The notes beneath the pieces are model-generated. The model was not told the DNA's origin and did no database searches. It saw only the letters and a list, made by a program, of their open reading frames with translations. From Jidongwangia harbinensis (lineage in GTDB: Bacteria; Actinomycetota; Actinomycetes; Mycobacteriales; Micromonosporaceae), in contig NZ_JAIWNC010000017.1 in the NCBI RefSeq assembly GCF_020216025.1, forward strand, positions 169,101 to 233,100: DNA of 64,000 nucleotides, in the 5' to 3' direction. Numbering within the stretch: the first letter of the stretch is position 1; each line of letters starts with the position of its first letter. Below are positions 25,248 to 33,839 of the stretch, piece after piece. Position numbers and translations under genes: made by a program.

Positions 25248-26432
25248 GTGCGATCTTCGATAGCCGCCCTGGCGGTCGGTGCGCTGGTGGCGCTCGCCGG
25301 CTGCGCCACCGACGAACCCACCGGCACCACGCCGAGCGCCTCGGCCGGGACCGCCGCGCCGGGCACCGGGGAACAGTCGACGTTCTTCGAACAGGCCGCG
25401 TACGACGCCGAACTCGCGCTCCTCGGCGCCACGCCGGCCGGGCCGTCCGACAAGCCGTGGGAACAGGTGCTCAACCCGGCGATGGTGGAGACCGCGAAGT
25501 TCAAGAAGCCCGGCCCGTACAAGATCTGCTTCTCGAACGCGGGCCTGAACAACCCGTGGCGGCAGGTCGGCTTCAAGACCATGCAGGCCGAGGTCGAGAC
25601 GCACGGGAGCCACATCAGGCAGTTCCTGCACGTCGACGCGGAGGGCAAGGACCAGAAGCAGATCGCGGACATCAACGACCTGCTCGGCAAGGGATGCCAC
25701 GCGCTCATCGTGTCGCCGAACACCACCGCCACGCTCACCCCGGCCGTGGAGGCGGCCTGCCGCAAGGGGCTGCCGGTCATCGTCTTCGACCGCGGCGTCG
25801 ACTCGACCTGCCCGGTCACCTTCATCAACCCGATCGGCGGGTACGGCTTCGGCCACGTCTCGGCCGAGTTCGTCGGCCGGCGGATGAAGCCGGGAGGCAA
25901 GGTCCTCGCGCTGCGCATCCTGCCCGGCGTCGACGTGCTGGAGACGCGCTGGGCGGCCGCGAAGGTCGCGTTCGACAAGGCCGGCGTCGACCTGGTCGGT
26001 GTCGAGTTCACCGACGGCGACCCGGCCAAGACCAAGAAGATCGTCAACGACTACATCCAGCGGTACGGCACGATCGACGGCGTCTGGATGGACGCGGGTG
26101 CGGTCGCGGTCGCCGCGGTCGAAGCGTTCCTCGACGCGGGCCGCCCGGTGCCACCGATCAACGGCGAGGACCAGCTGGACTTCCTGAAGCTGTGGAAGGA
26201 GAAGAAGCTCACCGCGATCGCCCCGACGTATCCCACCTACCAGTGGCGTACGCCGATCATCGCCGCCCTGCGCATCCTGAACGGCGAACCGGTGTCCAGC
26301 CCGTGGAAGCTGCCGCAGCCGACCATCACCCAGGACAACCTGGACCGGTATCTCGATCCCGGCATGCCTCCGCTGCACTACGCCATGTGCGGCTGCGCGG
26401 ACCTGCCCGGCTACCCGCAGCGCTGGAAGTAG
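25248..26432 (+). CDS. CUT2 sugar-binding lipoprotein
   Basis: 394 residues from GTG 25248, with AAGGGG upstream. A signal peptide ends in the lipobox LAGC (ALVALAGC), giving a membrane-anchored binding protein. The periplasmic-binding-protein type 1 fold is visible in YKICFSNAGLNNPWRQVGFK, DINDLLGKGCHALIVSPNT, PVIVFDRGVDSTCP and IDGVWMDAGAVAVAAVEAF. An unusually long stretch (about 60 residues) separates the lipobox from the domain. The ligand cannot be read from the sequence; the neighbouring epimerase suggests a ketose or a rare aldose. Confidence 0.88.
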   Translation: MRSSIAALAVGALVALAGCATDEPTGTTPSASAGTAAPGTGEQSTFFEQAAYDAELALLGATPAGPSDKPWEQVLNPAMVETAKFKKPGPYKICFSNAGLNNPWRQVGFKTMQAEVETHGSHIRQFLHVDAEGKDQKQIADINDLLGKGCHALIVSPNTTATLTPAVEAACRKGLPVIVFDRGVDSTCPVTFINPIGGYGFGHVSAEFVGRRMKPGGKVLALRILPGVDVLETRWAAAKVAFDKAGVDLVGVEFTDGDPAKTKKIVNDYIQRYGTIDGVWMDAGAVAVAAVEAFLDAGRPVPPINGEDQLDFLKLWKEKKLTAIAPTYPTYQWRTPIIAALRILNGEPVSSPWKLPQPTITQDNLDRYLDPGMPPLHYAMCGCADLPGYPQRWK

Positions 26433-26435
26433 TCC

Positions 26436-27287
26436 GTGTTCGCGATCGGGGTCAGCCCGTGGGTGTGGACCTCGCCCGTCGACGACGCGGCGCTGGCCGA
26501 GCTGATCCCGCGGATCGCCGCGTTCGGCTTCGACGCGGTCGAACTGCCGCTCGAGCAGCCCGGCGACTGGGACCCGGTCCGTACCCGGGATCTGCTGGCG
26601 TCGTACCGCCTGGCTGCCGCGAGCGTCTGCGCGGTGACGCCGCCGGGGCGGGAGCTGGTGGCCGCTCCGGCCGCCGTGGTCGCGTCCACCGCGGCGTATC
26701 TGCGGACCTGTGTGGACAGTGCGGCCGTGCTCGGGGCGCCGTGCGTCGGCGGCCCGGTCTACGCCTCGGTGGGCCGGACCTGGCACCTGTCGCCGGCGGC
26801 CCGGGCGGCCTGCCACGCGGAGTTCCGCGAGGCCCTGGGGCCGGTGGCCGACCACGCCGGCGAGCGGGGCGTGAGCATCGGGGTGGAGGCGCTCAACCGG
26901 TACGAGACCAGCGTCGTCAACACCGTGTCGCAGGCGCTCGACCTGATCGACGGCCTGCCCCGGAACGTCGGCCTGATGATCGACACGTACCACATGAACA
27001 TCGAGGAGTCCGACCCCTGCGCGGCCGTGCGCCTCGCCGGTTCCCGGATCAAGCACGTCCAGGTCAGCGGCACGGACCGGGGCACACCCGGCCGGGACCA
27101 CTTCGACTGGCCCGGCTTCTTCGGCGCGCTGCGGACCACCGGCTACCGCGGTGCGGTCTGCATCGAGTCGTTCACCGCCCGGAACGAGGCCATCGCCACC
27201 GCCGCCTCGATCTGGCGGCCCCTCGCCGAGTCGCAGGACCGGCTGGCGACGGACGGTCTGGCGTACCTGCGCGGGGTGGCCCATTGA
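26436..27287 (+). CDS. sugar isomerase/epimerase, tagatose-3-epimerase-like TIM barrel
   Basis: 283 residues from GTG 26436, three bases after the binding-protein stop. The xylose-isomerase-like TIM-barrel family is recognised by the start FAIGVSPWVWT and by four candidate metal ligands in order: Glu in GVEALNRYETS, Asp and His in MIDTYHMNIEES, the His of IKHVQVSGTDRG, and Glu in GAVCIESF. GRDHFDWPGFFGAL is also typical. Family members epimerise ketoses at C3 or isomerise inositol-like sugars using Mn or Co. As the last gene of the importer operon it probably converts the imported sugar or its keto form. Confidence 0.82.
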   Translation: MFAIGVSPWVWTSPVDDAALAELIPRIAAFGFDAVELPLEQPGDWDPVRTRDLLASYRLAAASVCAVTPPGRELVAAPAAVVASTAAYLRTCVDSAAVLGAPCVGGPVYASVGRTWHLSPAARAACHAEFREALGPVADHAGERGVSIGVEALNRYETSVVNTVSQALDLIDGLPRNVGLMIDTYHMNIEESDPCAAVRLAGSRIKHVQVSGTDRGTPGRDHFDWPGFFGALRTTGYRGAVCIESFTARNEAIATAASIWRPLAESQDRLATDGLAYLRGVAH

Positions 27288-27303
27288 TATCGACGGACGT
27301 CAC

Positions 27304-27359
27304 TTGACTTGCCCGCGACATGCGCTTAATTTGGTCGTGTCATACGTCATACGTCATAC
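27304..27359 (+). promoter_or_regulatory. promoter and triple GTCATAC operator of the beta-helix gene
   Basis: TTGACT (27304-27309), a 17-base spacer and TAATTT (27327-27332) form a good promoter. Immediately downstream are three perfect head-to-tail copies of GTCATAC at 27339-27345, 27346-27352 and 27353-27359. This is a clear repressor site and the strongest of three such elements in the window. Confidence 0.75.
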
Positions 27360-27444
27360 CGCCTGGCGCGGCCCTCCGGTCGGTTTCGCCGACCCGCCCG
27401 GAGGGGCGCGCCCCCGTACACCACCCCACGACGAGGAGAGGCCC

Positions 27445-29829
27445 GTGCCGGTACCCGCGTTGTCCACGCTGCGAAGGCAGGTGCTCGCCGGCGCCGCCGC
27501 GGCGGCGGCGATCGCCGCGGCCGGGGTGGTGGCCGGGGCGTCCCCGGCCTGGGCGGCGCCCACGATGCTCTACGCCGCGCCGTCCGGCAGCGGCACCACC
27601 TGCTCCAGCGCCCAACCGTGCTCGCTGACCGGTGCGCAGGCCGCCGTCCGGTCGCTGAACGACGCGATGTCCGACGACATCGTGGTGCAGCTGTCCGACG
27701 GCGTGTACCGGCTGTCGGCGCCGCTCCGGCTGACCGCCGAGGACTCCGGCACCAACGGCCACACCGTGGTGTGGCAGGCGGCTCCGTCGGCCCGCCCGGT
27801 GATCAGCGGCGCCCGGGCCGTCACCGGGTGGACCCTGGCCGACGCCGGACGCAACATCTGGCGGGCCGACGTCGGAGCCGGCCTCGACACCCGGCAGCTC
27901 TACGTGGACGGCGCGATCGCCACCCGGGCGCGTACCCAGGTGAACCGGGCGGACTTCACGGCCACCAGCACCGGCCTCCGGTTCGGCAACGGTGCTCTGA
28001 GCTACCTCAACAACCTGGCCGACCAGAACCGGATCCAGATGGAGAGCGTCAACTCGTTCACCGACCGGTACGTGTCGGTGCAGAGCATCGCCGGCAACGT
28101 CATCACGATGCAGCAGCCCGGCTGGAGCAACAACATCTTCGGGTACGACACGTTCTCCAGCCCGCACCGGGCCGGCCCGCTGTATCTCACCAACGCGTAC
28201 GAGTTCCTGGACGCGGCCGGCGAGTGGTATCTCAACCGGGCCACCGGGGTGCTCTACTACGCCCCGCTACCCGGCCAGAACCTGAGCACGGCCGCGGTGG
28301 AGCTACCGACGTTGCCGTCGCTGGTGCACCTGGGCGGCACCTACGACGCGCCCGCGCACCACATCACGTTCGGCGGGATCACCTTCACCGGCACGAGCTG
28401 GCTGGCGCCGAGCAGCAACCAGGGCTTCGCGGACCAGCAGACCGGCGCGTACCTCACCGGCAACTGGAACTGGCCGGCGCTGTCCGCCTGCCAGCAGGGC
28501 TGTGCCCAGTTCGAGGCGGCCCGGCCGCACTGGAACCAGATGCCCGCGGCGGTACAGGTCTCCGCCGCCGACTCGATCACGTTCAGCGGCTCGCGGTTCG
28601 TCAACCTCGGGCAGACGGCCGTCGGCATCGGCAACGACGCGAACGCCCACGCCAGCGGCGTCGGGCTGGGTGCCAGCCGGATCACGGTCACCGGATCGGA
28701 GATCGCCCGCAACTCGGCCGGCGGCATCGTGGTGGGCGGCGTGCGCGCCGACGCGCACCATCCCGGCGACCAGCGGATGGTCAACCGCGACATCACGGTC
28801 AGCAACAACCGCATCCACGACCTCGGCATCGAGTACCGGGGCAGCGTCTCGGTCCTCACCACCTACGTCACCAACACCACCGTGTCGCACAACGAGGTCT
28901 ACAACCTGCCGTACTCCGGCATGTCGATCGGGTACGGCTGGGGCTCCAACGACGCCGGCGGCAGCAACCACTACGCCAACCGGGGCCTGTACAACTACCA
29001 GCCGCGGTACACCACGCCGACGACCGCCGCGAACAACCGGCTGGTCGGCAACTACATCCACGACGTGATGCAGCAGATGACCGACGGCGGATGCATCTAC
29101 ACGCTGGGGTGGAACCCGGGCGCCCAGATCAGCGGGAACCACTGCCTGCGTACCAATGGCTGGTTCGGTCTGTACTTCGACGAAGGCTCCAAGTACTACA
29201 CCGCCACCGGCAACGTCTTCGACGCCGTCGGCACCTGGGCCACCGCCAACTACTGGGGCGGCGAGAACATGGGCACGTTCACGGTCACCAACAACTGGGC
29301 GAGCAACGGCAACAGCAACGTGACCAACGGCGACCGCGGCAACGTCGTGCACACCAACGTCACGGTGACCAACGGGAACTGGCCGTCCGGCGCCCAGGCC
29401 GTAAAGGCGTCGGCCGGACCGCAGGGCGGGAGCAGCCCGCAGGGCGCCCGGCTGGTGGGTACCCAGTCCGGCCGGTGCGTCGAGGTACCGGGCGCGGCCA
29501 CCGGCAACGGCACCCGGACGCAACTGGGGGACTGCACCGGGGCCGCACATCAGACCTGGACGCACACCTCCGCCCGGCAGCTGACCGTGTACGGCGGCAC
29601 CAAGTGCCTGGACGCCAGCGGGCAGGGCGCCACCAACGGCACCGCCGTGATCATCTGGGACTGCAACGGTCAGGCCAACCAGCAGTGGAACGTCCGCGCC
29701 GACGGGACGATCGTCGGGGTCCTGTCGGGACTGTGCCTGGACGCCACCGGAGCGGGTACCGCCAACGGCACCACCATCAATCTCTGGTCCTGCCACGGCG
29801 GCGCCAACCAGCAGTGGGCGCTCCGATGA
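27445..29829 (+). CDS. secreted parallel beta-helix carbohydrate enzyme (GH141-like) with CBM13
   Basis: 794 residues from GTG 27445, with GAGGAGAGG upstream. Signal peptide about 1-37. A large right-handed parallel beta-helix region (38-655) begins MLYAAPSGSGTTCSSAQPCS and continues with VVQLSDGVYRLSAPLRLTAE, PVISGARAVTGW, RQLYVDGAIATRAR and repeated short strands (HDLGIEYRG, NLPYSGMSIGYGWGS, GGCIYTLGWNPG). That organisation matches secreted proteins of the GH141 type, a family with alpha-L-fucosidase and xylanase members; pectin lyases are an alternative. CBM13 occupies 668-794. Its operator is shared with the GH95 operon, which favours action on fucosylated glycans. The exact activity is unproven. 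Confidence 0.7.
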   Translation: MPVPALSTLRRQVLAGAAAAAAIAAAGVVAGASPAWAAPTMLYAAPSGSGTTCSSAQPCSLTGAQAAVRSLNDAMSDDIVVQLSDGVYRLSAPLRLTAEDSGTNGHTVVWQAAPSARPVISGARAVTGWTLADAGRNIWRADVGAGLDTRQLYVDGAIATRARTQVNRADFTATSTGLRFGNGALSYLNNLADQNRIQMESVNSFTDRYVSVQSIAGNVITMQQPGWSNNIFGYDTFSSPHRAGPLYLTNAYEFLDAAGEWYLNRATGVLYYAPLPGQNLSTAAVELPTLPSLVHLGGTYDAPAHHITFGGITFTGTSWLAPSSNQGFADQQTGAYLTGNWNWPALSACQQGCAQFEAARPHWNQMPAAVQVSAADSITFSGSRFVNLGQTAVGIGNDANAHASGVGLGASRITVTGSEIARNSAGGIVVGGVRADAHHPGDQRMVNRDITVSNNRIHDLGIEYRGSVSVLTTYVTNTTVSHNEVYNLPYSGMSIGYGWGSNDAGGSNHYANRGLYNYQPRYTTPTTAANNRLVGNYIHDVMQQMTDGGCIYTLGWNPGAQISGNHCLRTNGWFGLYFDEGSKYYTATGNVFDAVGTWATANYWGGENMGTFTVTNNWASNGNSNVTNGDRGNVVHTNVTVTNGNWPSGAQAVKASAGPQGGSSPQGARLVGTQSGRCVEVPGAATGNGTRTQLGDCTGAAHQTWTHTSARQLTVYGGTKCLDASGQGATNGTAVIIWDCNGQANQQWNVRADGTIVGVLSGLCLDATGAGTANGTTINLWSCHGGANQQWALR

Positions 29830-29852
29830 GGCGCGGGGACGGGTGCGGCGGG

Positions 29853-30623
29853 TCAGCGCCGCAGGCGGGTGGGCTCGTCCGGCCCGCTGCGGCGTACCAC
29901 CCACGCCTCGGTGATGTGGGTGAACATCGCGTCGGCCGCACCCTCGGGATCACGGGCCGCGATCCGCTCGTAGATGTGCCGGTGGCCGCGGTTGGAGGCC
30001 ACGCACAGGGCCCGCTCGGTGCGTCCCATGTAGCGGGCGGTGTTGCTCACCTGGCTCTCCAGCGCGCGGACCACGGCGCGGGCGATGCGGTTGCCGGACG
30101 CCTGCATGACCGTGTCGTGGAAGGCGCGGTCGTGGTCGTGGTAGGTGACGTGGTCGTCGACCAGGTCGTCCATCTCGTCGACCAGCGTGCGCAGCCGGTC
30201 GAGGGTCGCGTCGTCCGCCAGCCGGGCGGCGACGTTGGCCATGTCGGACTCCAGCACGCGCCGGGTGACCACCAGGTCGTCCAGGATGGCCAGGCTGGCG
30301 TCCTCGGCGATGGTGGCGCCCAGGACGAGTTCGTCCAGCATGTTCCACATGGCCGGCGGGGTGACCATGGTGCCGGTGCCCTGACGCACCTGCACCAGCC
30401 CCTTCTCCTGGAGGATCTTCACCGCCTCCCGCACCACGGTGCGGCTGACCGAGAAGGTCGCGCAGAGCACCGGCTCGGGCGGCAGCGGTGAGCCCGGCGG
30501 GTGGACGCCGCGGATGATGCGCTCCGCCAGCTCGGCCGTAACCGCCGTGGCGAGGTTCGCCGGTCGCCGGGACCAGGCGGGAGGCCCGGCGACGCTGGCG
30601 GCCGACTTCGCTGCTGCCGTCAT
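29853..30623 (-). CDS. GntR/FadR-family regulator, candidate controller of the GTCATAC regulon
   Basis: 256 residues from ATG 30623, with GGAGGG upstream; two upstream ATGs lack a site. The winged helix (about 15-80) reads AERIIRGVHPPGSPLPPEPV, FSVSRTVVREAVKILQEKGL and VRQGTGTMVTPP. The all-helical FCD ligand domain (about 105-235) shows the metal-ligand pattern D-x-x-FH (DHDRAFHDTVM) and later histidines (RGHRHIYERI, MFTHITEAW). FCD regulators bind small organic or sugar acids. It is divergent from the importer at 30763, and GTCATAC repeats sit in the shared promoter. Autoregulation and control of the operons at 7308 and 27445 are inferred. Confidence 0.85.
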   Translation of the reverse strand: MTAAAKSAASVAGPPAWSRRPANLATAVTAELAERIIRGVHPPGSPLPPEPVLCATFSVSRTVVREAVKILQEKGLVQVRQGTGTMVTPPAMWNMLDELVLGATIAEDASLAILDDLVVTRRVLESDMANVAARLADDATLDRLRTLVDEMDDLVDDHVTYHDHDRAFHDTVMQASGNRIARAVVRALESQVSNTARYMGRTERALCVASNRGHRHIYERIAARDPEGAADAMFTHITEAWVVRRSGPDEPTRLRR

Positions 30624-30679
30624 TTCACCCTCCGTAGCCCGCCGTGACTGCGCGCACCCCCGTACTATAGAGCACCGCC

Positions 30680-30708
30680 TTGACATCATACGTCATACGA
30701 GTTATGTT
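30680..30708 (+). promoter_or_regulatory. promoter with operator between -35 and -10 of the second importer
   Basis: TTGACA (30680-30685), a 17-base spacer and TATGTT (30703-30708). The spacer contains ATCATAC (30685-30691) and GTCATAC (30692-30698) head to tail, so bound GntR protein would exclude RNA polymerase. Confidence 0.7.
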
Positions 30709-30762
30709 TCGCGTCCTCTTGGTCAACATCCGGCCCGCCGGCAACCTGGAGTGTGAGCGGCA

Positions 30763-32031
30763 ATGAAGCAGCGAGCGGTGTGGGGCGCGATCCTGGTGGC
30801 CGGGCTGGTCCTGTCCGGCTGTGGCAGCGCCGCGGAGCCCGATTCCGGGTCCGGCGGTTCCGGCGGCAAGCTCGTCGTCTGGGACTGGAAGTCCGGGGAC
30901 GCGTCCGCGGCCTCGTACGTCGAGAAGGCGAAGGCGGACTTCGCCAAGAAGCACGGCGGCGTGACCGTCGAGTTCGTGGCGCAGCCGTTCGAGCAGTACT
31001 ACACGCTGCTCGGAGCGGCCATCCAGGCCGGCAAGGGTCCGGACGTCATGTTGTTCAACGGCGGCGGGCAGATCCGCGACCGGGCGGACGCGCTGCTGCC
31101 GCTGGACGAGTACGTCGGCGCGGACCGGCAGCGGCTGGCCGGGTGGGAGGCCTTCACCTCGGGCGGCAAGACCTACGCCGCCCCGGTGACCTTGCAGGGC
31201 CACCCCGTCTACTACAACAAGTCGCTCTACCGGAAGGCCGGGCTCGACCCGGAGCGACCGCCCGCCGACTGGAACACCTTCGTCGCCAACTGCGCGGCCA
31301 TCACCCGGACGACCGGGGCGAAGTGCTTCGCGCAGGGCAACAAGGAAGGCATCGGCATCCAGTTCTTCCTGTCCGGTCTCGGCTCCGGCATCCTCACCCC
31401 GCAGGAGTACGACGACTGGATCGCCGGCAAACGGAACTGGACCTCGCCGAACGTCAAGCGGGTCTTCGCGCTCTGGAAAGAGGTCAACGACAAGGGCCTG
31501 AACAACCCCGGCGCGAACTCGACGGCGATGTTCAACGACGCATTCGCGGTGTTCCAGTCCGGCAAGGCCGCACACGTCATCGGGCTGATGTCGGACGTCG
31601 GGCACTGGCAGGACTTCGCCGAGTTCCTGGACGCCGGCAACGTCGGGGTCATGAAGTCGCCGGTGGTGACGGCCGGAACCACGCCGAGCCTGCCGTACGA
31701 CGGCGGCATCGGCTACGCGGTGGCGAAGTGGACGAAGGACCCGAAGGTCGCCGCCGACCTGGTGCGGTCGCTCACCTCGGCCGAGGCGCTGACCGCGTTC
31801 TACGCCGACGCCGGGGCGATCGCGGCCGACCGGACCATCGAGGTGTCCGGCGCCGGTCCCGCGGTCGCCACCATCGTCGCGGCGATCGACGACGGCAAGC
31901 CGGCGCTGCACGTCGCCCTGTCGTCCAAGACCGTGGACCTGATGGGACGGCTCTCCCAGCAACTGCTCAGCGGGTCGGTCACGGTCGACCGGGCGGTGCA
32001 GCAGCTCGCCGATTCCGACCAGCCGGGCTGA
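30763..32031 (+). CDS. CUT1 sugar ABC importer, solute-binding lipoprotein
   Basis: 422 residues from ATG 30763. Signal peptide with lipobox (LVLSGC). The extracellular solute-binding family 1 (MalE/UgpB) is seen in LVVWDWKSGDASAASYVEKA, GKGPDVMLFNGGGQIRDRAD and GGIGYAVAKWTKDPKVAADL. It should bind an oligosaccharide and pass it to the two permeases encoded directly downstream. Expression is probably controlled by the divergent GntR gene through the operator at 30685-30698. Confidence 0.88.
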   Translation: MKQRAVWGAILVAGLVLSGCGSAAEPDSGSGGSGGKLVVWDWKSGDASAASYVEKAKADFAKKHGGVTVEFVAQPFEQYYTLLGAAIQAGKGPDVMLFNGGGQIRDRADALLPLDEYVGADRQRLAGWEAFTSGGKTYAAPVTLQGHPVYYNKSLYRKAGLDPERPPADWNTFVANCAAITRTTGAKCFAQGNKEGIGIQFFLSGLGSGILTPQEYDDWIAGKRNWTSPNVKRVFALWKEVNDKGLNNPGANSTAMFNDAFAVFQSGKAAHVIGLMSDVGHWQDFAEFLDAGNVGVMKSPVVTAGTTPSLPYDGGIGYAVAKWTKDPKVAADLVRSLTSAEALTAFYADAGAIAADRTIEVSGAGPAVATIVAAIDDGKPALHVALSSKTVDLMGRLSQQLLSGSVTVDRAVQQLADSDQPG

Positions 32032-32033
32032 TC

Positions 32034-33014
32034 GTGCCGGCCGGAAGTTCCTCGCCGGTGCGCCCCGCCGAGCCGAGGCCGGCGGACCGTACCGGGGCCG
32101 GCGAGCCGGTGGCGGGCGCCGCGACGAGCGGCTCCCGGAAGGCCCGGGACGGCCGGCGCGCCGAACGCCTCGCGCCCTACGTGCTGATCGCGCCGGCCCT
32201 CCTGATCATCGTGGGGCTACGGCTGTGGCCGCTGATGCTGGGCGTCAACTTCTCCCTCACCGGCGACGGCGAACGCAACGGCACGTCGGTCGGACTCGAC
32301 AACTACGCGGACCTGTTCGACGACCCGCTGTTCCGCACCGCGTTGCGCAACGTGGGGCTGCTGGTGCTGCTGCTCCCGGTCGCCGTCGCGCTGCCCGGGC
32401 TGCTCGCCACCTTCATCTACCTGCGGGTGCCCGGGCACCGGCTGTTCCGCAGCGTGTACTTCTTCCCGGCCGTACTCTCCCCGGTGATCGTCGGCGCGAT
32501 CTTCAACCTGCTGCTGGCCTACGACGGCCCGCTGAACGCCGTCCTCGGCGGTGCCGGCGCCGGCCCGGTGGACTGGCTCGGCGATCCACGGGTGGCCGTC
32601 TTCGCCGTCGTCGGCGTGCACGTCTGGGCGACGTTCGGGATGGCGCTGGTCGTCTTCCTCGCCGGCTTCGCCACCCTGGACCCCGCGCTTCTGGACGCGG
32701 CCCGGGTCGACGGCGCATCCCTGCCGCAGTCCATCCGGCACGTCATCATCCCCGGCCTGGCCCGCACCATCCAGTTCGTCTTCGTGACCACCATGATCGG
32801 GATGCTGACCTCGATGTTCGGGTTGCTCTACGTGATGACCGGCGGGGGCCCGGAGGGGTCGACCTACCTGCCCGAGTACTACATCTGGGTCCAGCAGGGA
32901 CAGATGAACCGTCCCGCCCTCGCCTCGGCCGCGTCCACGGTGCTGTTCCTGATCATGCTGGTCGTCGGCCTGGTGCAGATCCATCTGCTGCGCCGCGTGG
33001 GACGGGAGGACTGA
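32034..33014 (+). CDS. CUT1 importer permease, MalF type
   Basis: 326 residues from GTG 32034, two bases after the preceding stop; later in-frame starts are possible because the first 45 residues are low-complexity. About six helices follow (APYVLIAPALLIIVGLRLWP is the first). The EAA loop that docks the ATPase is ALLDAARVDGASLPQSIRHVIIPGL. No ATPase gene is present in this operon. Confidence 0.88.
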   Translation: MPAGSSSPVRPAEPRPADRTGAGEPVAGAATSGSRKARDGRRAERLAPYVLIAPALLIIVGLRLWPLMLGVNFSLTGDGERNGTSVGLDNYADLFDDPLFRTALRNVGLLVLLLPVAVALPGLLATFIYLRVPGHRLFRSVYFFPAVLSPVIVGAIFNLLLAYDGPLNAVLGGAGAGPVDWLGDPRVAVFAVVGVHVWATFGMALVVFLAGFATLDPALLDAARVDGASLPQSIRHVIIPGLARTIQFVFVTTMIGMLTSMFGLLYVMTGGGPEGSTYLPEYYIWVQQGQMNRPALASAASTVLFLIMLVVGLVQIHLLRRVGRED

Positions 33015-33838
33015 TGTCGCGCCGTCTGGGCCGGTGGCTGGTCGCGGTGCCGATGGCGGTGCTCGCCCTGGCGACGGTCTATCCGCTGTTGTTCGCCGCC
33101 AACGTCGCGATGAAGACCCGCAGGGAGTACATCCTCGACCGGTTCTCGCTGACCGGCACCCTGCACTGGGAGAACCTCGGCATCGCCTGGAACAGCGTCG
33201 GCATGGCGCGGTACTTCGTCAACTCCCTCGTCGTCGTGGCCGGTGCGGTGGCGCTGTTGCTGATCATCGGCTCGATGGCCGGGTTCGCCCTCAGCCAGCT
33301 GCGGTTCCGCGGCTCGACCGCGCTGTTCCTGATCTGCCTCGCGGCGCTGTTCATCCCGTTCCAGGTGATCATGGTGCCGTTGGCCCGGACCATGGCCGAC
33401 CTCGGGCTGATCGACACCTATCCGGGCCTGATCCTGGCGTACGTGGCGCAGTTCCTGCCGTTCACCGTCTTCCTGATGACGAGCTACTACCGGGCGGTGC
33501 CGTCCGAGATCATCGACGCGGCCCGGATCGACGGCAACACCGTGTACGGCGTCTACCGGCGGATCATGCTCCCGATGGGCGCCCCGGCGTTGCTGTCGGT
33601 CGGCATCCTCAACGCGCTGTTCTGCTGGAACGACGTACTCATCTCGCTGTTGATGATGCCGTCGGCTGACCATCGCACGCTGATGGTGGGTGTCACCTCC
33701 CTGCGCGGTCAGTACTCCGACGACATCCCCACCTTCGCGGCCGGGGTGCTGATCGCCGCGGTGCCGGTGTTGGTGACCTACCTGTTCCTCCAGCGCCAGA
33801 TTGCCGACGGCGTGACCGCCGGTGCGACGAAGGGCTGA
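33014..33838 (+). CDS. CUT1 importer permease, MalG type
   Basis: 274 residues from ATG 33014, sharing one base with the previous stop (TGATG). Six predicted helices. The EAA loop is EIIDAARIDGNTVYGVYRRI, and the family C-terminus reads PTFAAGVLIAAVPVLVTYLF. It pairs with the MalF-type permease. The energising ATPase must come from elsewhere, as with the shared MsiK protein of streptomycetes. Confidence 0.88.
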   Translation: MSRRLGRWLVAVPMAVLALATVYPLLFAANVAMKTRREYILDRFSLTGTLHWENLGIAWNSVGMARYFVNSLVVVAGAVALLLIIGSMAGFALSQLRFRGSTALFLICLAALFIPFQVIMVPLARTMADLGLIDTYPGLILAYVAQFLPFTVFLMTSYYRAVPSEIIDAARIDGNTVYGVYRRIMLPMGAPALLSVGILNALFCWNDVLISLLMMPSADHRTLMVGVTSLRGQYSDDIPTFAAGVLIAAVPVLVTYLFLQRQIADGVTAGATKG

Positions 33839-33839
33839 C

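Noticed and set aside
24570..27284. Long minus-strand open frame of about 900 codons over the importer operon
   Set aside because: Antisense to three well-supported genes. It shows low-complexity Arg/Gly/Ala/Val composition and no recognisable motif.
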